A stretch of 8,212 nt of DNA. Origin: Rickettsiaceae bacterium. GTDB taxonomy: Bacteria > Pseudomonadota > Alphaproteobacteria > Rickettsiales > Rickettsiaceae. Where the stretch lies: positions 1 through 8,212 of the forward strand of contig JAIOYD010000058.1 of NCBI GenBank assembly GCA_021741285.1, in the 5' to 3' direction. The translations under genes and the position numbers were made by a program. Of this stretch, positions 5,146-8,212 are shown piece after piece. The notes under the pieces are model-generated. The model was given only the letters and a program-made list of their open reading frames with translations. It made no database searches and was not told the origin of the DNA. Within the stretch, counting starts at the first letter, position 1. The number at the start of each line of letters is the position of its first letter.

Positions 5146-7431
5146 ATGCGTGTGAATCAAGTTTTAAAAATTATACTGTTGATGGTTGTTACTATGTTTT
5201 CTATGCAAGTGTTTGCAGCACGAGTAGACAGAGTAAATATCAAAGGTAATCAACGAGTTGAACAATCAACTATTCAAGAATATTTAGGAATTAATGTCGG
5301 AGATGAATATTCTGAGCAGGCAAGGAGTGATGCCGTTAAAAACCTCTATTCAACTTCTCTTTTCGAAAATATTAGCATAGAATTTAATAATGGATTATTA
5401 GCGGTTAGTGTGGTTGAAACACCATTTGTTAGCAAAGTAGTATTTACAGGAAATAATAAAGTAAAAACAGCTCTTTTAACAAACGAGATATACACAAGCG
5501 CAGGTGAGAGCTTAAAGAAAGCTAAGCTTAGAACGGATGTCGAAAAGATTAAAGAAATATATAAGCGTTCTGGTAGGTTCTCTGTACAAGTAAACTCGAA
5601 AATCGAATCGCAAGAAAATAATAGAGTTAAAGTTATTTTCGAAATTAATGAAGGTCCAAAAACCGGAGTAAGAAGCTTATATTTTGTTGGAAATCAAAAT
5701 TATAAAGATTCTGAACTAAAATCTATAATCCTTACCAAGGAAGCTAGGTGGTTTAGATTTTTAGAAAGTAATGATACTTATGATCCTGAAAGAATTGAAT
5801 ATGACAAGCATCTTATAAAACAATTTTATAATTCTGTTGGTTTCGCTGATTTTAGGATTATATCTGTAACAGCAGACTTATTACAAACCAAAGAAGGTTT
5901 TATCCTTACTTACTCAATGGAAGAGGGGGCCAAGTATAAATTTGGTAAGACAACTTTGGATAACAAGCTCACAAGTATCAATAATGAAGAAATTTTGAAA
6001 TTTATTGATAAAAATGAGGGTCAAACTTTCAACCTTAGCGCAGTGCAGAAAACGGCAGAACGTATTACAGATTACCTTGCCGGAAAAGGGTATCCACAAG
6101 CGGACGTTCATCCGGAGATAAAGACTAATCCTTCGTCTGGTACGGTTGATGTGGTTATGGTTGTTGATCAAGCTGAAAAAATATTTATCAATAGGATTAA
6201 CGTTGAAGGTAACTTAAAAACTGAAGATCATGTGATTAGACGACAGCTAAAAATTGCTGAAGGAGATGTTTATAATAGAGGAAAAATTGAAAGAGGGGAA
6301 AGAAATATCAGAAACCTAGATTATTTTGGAAAGATGTCTCTTAGTCTTTCGCCTACAGACAAAAGTGATAGGTATGATATTAACATAAATGTTGAAGAAA
6401 AATCTACTTCTTCAATAGGCTTGGATATTGGTTATAATACTGCAGGAGGACCATTTGGAAGAGTTTCTTTTCTTGAAAGAAACCTTGTTGGAACAGGTAA
6501 GTACTTAAGTGCAGGCGTTCAAGCTGGTAGAAAGAGTATTTATTATTATGCTGGATTAACAGATCCAAATTTTATGGATAGAGATCTTTCCTTGGGAGGA
6601 AACGTATTTAGAAGTGAAAATGGTAGTGGAAGTGGATTCACCGATAAGGAACTAAATTATTCATTAAAATCCACTGGTGCTAAATTTTCTTTAGGTTACG
6701 ACATATCTGATGATTTATCTCATGAAATTGATTATGGAATAAAGCGTGATCAGTTGAAAGCCCCCGGAAGCTCATCTTCAGTATTTATTAGAGAGCAAAT
6801 GGGTAATTTTGTTACTTCATCATTATCTCACAGTTTAACATATGACAGGACTGATAGCAGAGTGTTGCCTAAAAATGGTTATATAGTAACTGGTACACAA
6901 GAATATGCTGGCTTGGGAGGAAATACTAAGTATTTGAAGCATGATCTTGACGGAAAAGTATTTAAATCTTTTATTGAAAATAAATATACTGTAAAAGTTT
7001 CTGCTGCCGCGGGTCATATTAAAGGAGTGGGTGGTAAAAAAGTAAGAATTTCAGATAGATTTAATCTGGGAGACTATAGTTTAAGGGGGTTTGCCCAGGG
7101 TGGTATTGGTCCTAGAGATATAGTTACTGAGGAAGGTCTGGGAGGACAGAAATATTATACATTATCAACGGAACTTAATTTTCCAGTCGGGTTACCAGAG
7201 GAGTTTAATATAACCGGAGCGCTGTTCTGTGATGCGGGATCTTTATGGGATGCGGACTCAAAAACACTCAATGGATTTCATAATGACAAGTCACTTAGGG
7301 CTTCCGTTGGTTTCGGTGTTCTTTGGGTAACTAGAATTGCCCCTATAAGATTGGATTGGGGATTCCCAATTAAAAAGAAAAAATACGATGAAAAACAAGT
7401 GTTCCATATTAAGTTCTCTACACACTTTTAA
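5146..7431 (+). CDS. bamA: Outer-membrane protein assembly factor BamA
   Basis: BamA (YaeT/Omp85) is the central barrel that folds and inserts beta-barrel proteins in the outer membrane. The 761-residue protein has a signal peptide (1-24, ending 'QVFA'), five POTRA domains at roughly 26-93, 94-172, 173-263, 264-345 and 346-418, and a C-terminal barrel from about 420. The conserved L6 motif appears as 'LRGF' (646-649; usually VRGF), and the chain ends in Phe after 'HIKFSTH', the expected beta-signal. POTRA glycine turns such as 'IKGN' (32-35), 'FTGNNKV' (100-106) and 'VEGNLKTED' (353-361) are clear. The AGG at 5141-5143 is only 2 nt from ATG 5146 but 8 nt from an in-frame GTG at 5152, so the true start may be two codons later. 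skp follows after 21 nt, a classic pairing. rseP, which often precedes bamA, is absent here. Confidence 0.97.
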   Translation: MRVNQVLKIILLMVVTMFSMQVFAARVDRVNIKGNQRVEQSTIQEYLGINVGDEYSEQARSDAVKNLYSTSLFENISIEFNNGLLAVSVVETPFVSKVVFTGNNKVKTALLTNEIYTSAGESLKKAKLRTDVEKIKEIYKRSGRFSVQVNSKIESQENNRVKVIFEINEGPKTGVRSLYFVGNQNYKDSELKSIILTKEARWFRFLESNDTYDPERIEYDKHLIKQFYNSVGFADFRIISVTADLLQTKEGFILTYSMEEGAKYKFGKTTLDNKLTSINNEEILKFIDKNEGQTFNLSAVQKTAERITDYLAGKGYPQADVHPEIKTNPSSGTVDVVMVVDQAEKIFINRINVEGNLKTEDHVIRRQLKIAEGDVYNRGKIERGERNIRNLDYFGKMSLSLSPTDKSDRYDININVEEKSTSSIGLDIGYNTAGGPFGRVSFLERNLVGTGKYLSAGVQAGRKSIYYYAGLTDPNFMDRDLSLGGNVFRSENGSGSGFTDKELNYSLKSTGAKFSLGYDISDDLSHEIDYGIKRDQLKAPGSSSSVFIREQMGNFVTSSLSHSLTYDRTDSRVLPKNGYIVTGTQEYAGLGGNTKYLKHDLDGKVFKSFIENKYTVKVSAAAGHIKGVGGKKVRISDRFNLGDYSLRGFAQGGIGPRDIVTEEGLGGQKYYTLSTELNFPVGLPEEFNITGALFCDAGSLWDADSKTLNGFHNDKSLRASVGFGVLWVTRIAPIRLDWGFPIKKKKYDEKQVFHIKFSTHF

Positions 7432-7452
7432 TCAGATATTGGTTGGTCTTAG

Positions 7453-7998
7453 ATGAAATGTTTGCAATGGATTTTTCTGCTATTAATTATAGTACCTAGT
7501 GTTTCTTGGGCACAAGAAAGCAAATTTGTTGCTAAAGCGGCAGTTGTTGATGTTGAGTCAATATTAGAACATTCTCTTGCTATTAAACATGTGAAGAAGT
7601 CTATTAACGAAATTAGTGATAAAATACAAAGAGAATTGACTGAAAAAGAAATTAACATTAAGAGCATAGAAGCTGAGTTGATTAAACAGCGGGGAGTCTT
7701 AAGCGAAGAGAAGTTTAACTTGAAAGTCTTGGAGTTTAATAAAAAAGTAAGCCAAACTCAAAAGGAAATGCAGAGTAAAAAAAACGCTTTAGAAGAAGCT
7801 CACTCTGAGGCGATTGCCCAAGTTCATAAAAGTACCATTGAAGTAATAACCGAGCTGGCAAAACAATATGGCTTTAATATTGTCTTGCCAAGCTCTCAAG
7901 TACTGTTTGTTGAAAGCGACATGAACATTACCCTTCAGGTTATAACTAAGCTAAATGAAAGGCTTAGTACAGTTGATGTACAGTATTCTCCTAAATAG
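7453..7998 (+). CDS. skp: Periplasmic chaperone Skp (OmpH family)
   Basis: Skp is a trimeric 'jellyfish' chaperone that holds unfolded outer-membrane proteins in the periplasm and delivers them to BamA. The 181-residue protein has a signal peptide (1-20, cleavage after 'SWA'), the first core strand 'AAVVDVESILEHS' (29-41), a long charged coiled coil at about 45-130 rich in K/E/Q, and the closing strand block 'YGFNIVLPSSQVLFVES' typical of alphaproteobacterial OmpH. The gene lies 21 nt after bamA on the same strand and is almost certainly co-transcribed with it. The ribosome site is weak (GGTTGG at 7440-7445). Confidence 0.93.
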   Translation: MKCLQWIFLLLIIVPSVSWAQESKFVAKAAVVDVESILEHSLAIKHVKKSINEISDKIQRELTEKEINIKSIEAELIKQRGVLSEEKFNLKVLEFNKKVSQTQKEMQSKKNALEEAHSEAIAQVHKSTIEVITELAKQYGFNIVLPSSQVLFVESDMNITLQVITKLNERLSTVDVQYSPK

Positions 7999-8018
7999 AT
8001 TATAGTACCAGTGTAAGG

Positions 8019-8046
8019 CCTAGGCTGAAGGCAACGAAGGCTTAGG
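8019..8046 (+). terminator. Weak hairpin after skp, possible terminator
   Basis: CCTAGGCT (8019-8026) can pair with GGCTTAGG (8039-8046) as an 8-bp RNA stem with two G-U pairs and a 12-nt loop. It starts 21 nt after the skp stop, a sensible place for transcription to end, but no U-run follows, so an intrinsic terminator is doubtful. Confidence 0.25.
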
Positions 8047-8074
8047 GGTGTGAATGTATACTTAAATTACTAAA

Positions 8075-8104
8075 AAGTCTCTTCGTCAGAAGTCTCTTTA
8101 GCTG
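8075..8104. repeat. Two imperfect 15-bp tandem repeats
   Basis: The 9-bp word aagtctctt occurs at 8075-8083 and 8090-8098. The full 15-bp units match at 11 of 15 positions by eye. It lies about 55 bp upstream of a strong -10 element and could be a protein-binding site or chance. Confidence 0.4.
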
Positions 8105-8135
8105 AATTAGCAAGGGATTTTACTATATAAACTAC

Positions 8136-8164
8136 TTAGGAAATCCATAAGAAAATGGTATAAT
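8136..8164 (+). promoter_or_regulatory. Extended -10 promoter for the gene starting at 8194
   Basis: A perfect TATAAT at 8159-8164 is preceded by TGG, forming an extended -10 that can work with a poor -35; the best -35 at 17-nt spacing is TTAGGA (8136-8141). The predicted start near 8171 gives a leader of about 23 nt before ATG 8194. Confidence 0.55.
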
Positions 8165-8187
8165 TAGCGTATAAAGCTTATGGATTT
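8141..8187. repeat. Perfect 11-bp inverted repeat bracketing the -10
   Basis: AAATCCATAAG (8141-8151) and CTTATGGATTT (8177-8187) are exact inverted copies separated by 25 bp that contain the TATAAT box. Arm centres are 36 bp apart. One arm overlaps the -35 side and the other the predicted start and early leader, an arrangement expected of an operator pair. Confidence 0.6.
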
Positions 8188-8193
8188 TAAATT

Positions 8194-8212
8194 ATGCCTA
8201 TAGAAAATATTA
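8194..8212 (+). CDS. Start of an unidentified gene, cut by the window end
   Basis: ATG 8194 opens a frame beginning 'MPIENI' that runs off the window. It follows a convincing extended -10 promoter by about 30 bp. Six residues are too few to name it. In many alphaproteobacteria bamA-skp is followed by lpxD, fabZ and lpxA, but a separate promoter and the short sequence do not let me choose. No clear Shine-Dalgarno is visible. A competing ATG at 8180 reaches a stop (TAG) after seven codons. Confidence 0.5.

Noticed and set aside
5914..6171. Open minus-strand frame inside bamA
   Set aside because: It is a shadow of the POTRA-encoding sequence, without a ribosome site or protein features.
6835..7017. 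Open minus-strand frame inside the bamA barrel region
   Set aside because: The opposite strand is well-conserved BamA barrel sequence; this is a chance frame.
7449..7667. Open minus-strand frame opposite the start of skp
   Set aside because: It is antisense to the signal peptide and coiled coil of Skp; its hydrophobic look comes from the complementary codons.
1..8212. CRISPR array, tRNA, rRNA or insertion-sequence transposase
   Set aside because: No spaced direct-repeat array, no cloverleaf-like sequence and no transposase-like frame was seen on either strand.

Overview
The window is strongly AT-rich bacterial chromosome, densely packed with genes on both strands. The proteins look alphaproteobacterial: RlmE has a basic N-terminal extension, the TAXI-type binding protein and the UspA-like protein resemble alphaproteobacterial families, and BamA is followed by Skp. 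The low GC, and a palindromic element inserted in frame inside a coding region (a habit best known from Rickettsia), suggest a Rickettsiales-like, possibly host-associated lineage. This placement is an inference from style, not a species call.

Plus strand, 1-2982: a probable operon runs cutA (missing only the first base of its start codon), an SLC1-type (DAACS) secondary carrier, a TAXI-type periplasmic solute-binding protein broken by one frameshift, and a UspA-like protein. TAXI proteins normally serve TRAP permeases with Q and M subunits, and Usp proteins are known partners of some TRAP systems. Here no Q/M permease is present, and an SLC1 carrier occupies that place.

Minus strand, 4920-3091: nusB, rlmE and a PagL/acyloxyacyl-hydrolase-like outer-membrane protein form a tight operon (2 and 4 nt gaps). 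The third gene carries a ~142-bp palindromic element inside its signal-peptide region. The element has 14-bp perfect terminal inverted repeats and is flanked by a 5-bp direct repeat. Removing the element plus one copy of the direct repeat deletes exactly 147 nt and restores an ordinary signal peptide. This is the strongest observation in the window.

Plus strand, 5146-7998: bamA and skp, the core of outer-membrane protein assembly, are divergent from nusB across a 225-bp region that holds candidate promoters for both directions, a perfect 8-bp hairpin and an open minus-strand frame without a normal start. After skp, about 195 bp contain a weak hairpin, a 15-bp imperfect tandem repeat and an extended -10 promoter bracketed by a perfect 11-bp inverted repeat. 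This promoter leads into a gene that starts at 8194 and runs off the window.

The main themes are envelope biogenesis (BamA, Skp, a PagL-like lipid A enzyme), solute uptake (carrier, binding protein, Usp) and RNA/ribosome housekeeping (NusB, RlmE).
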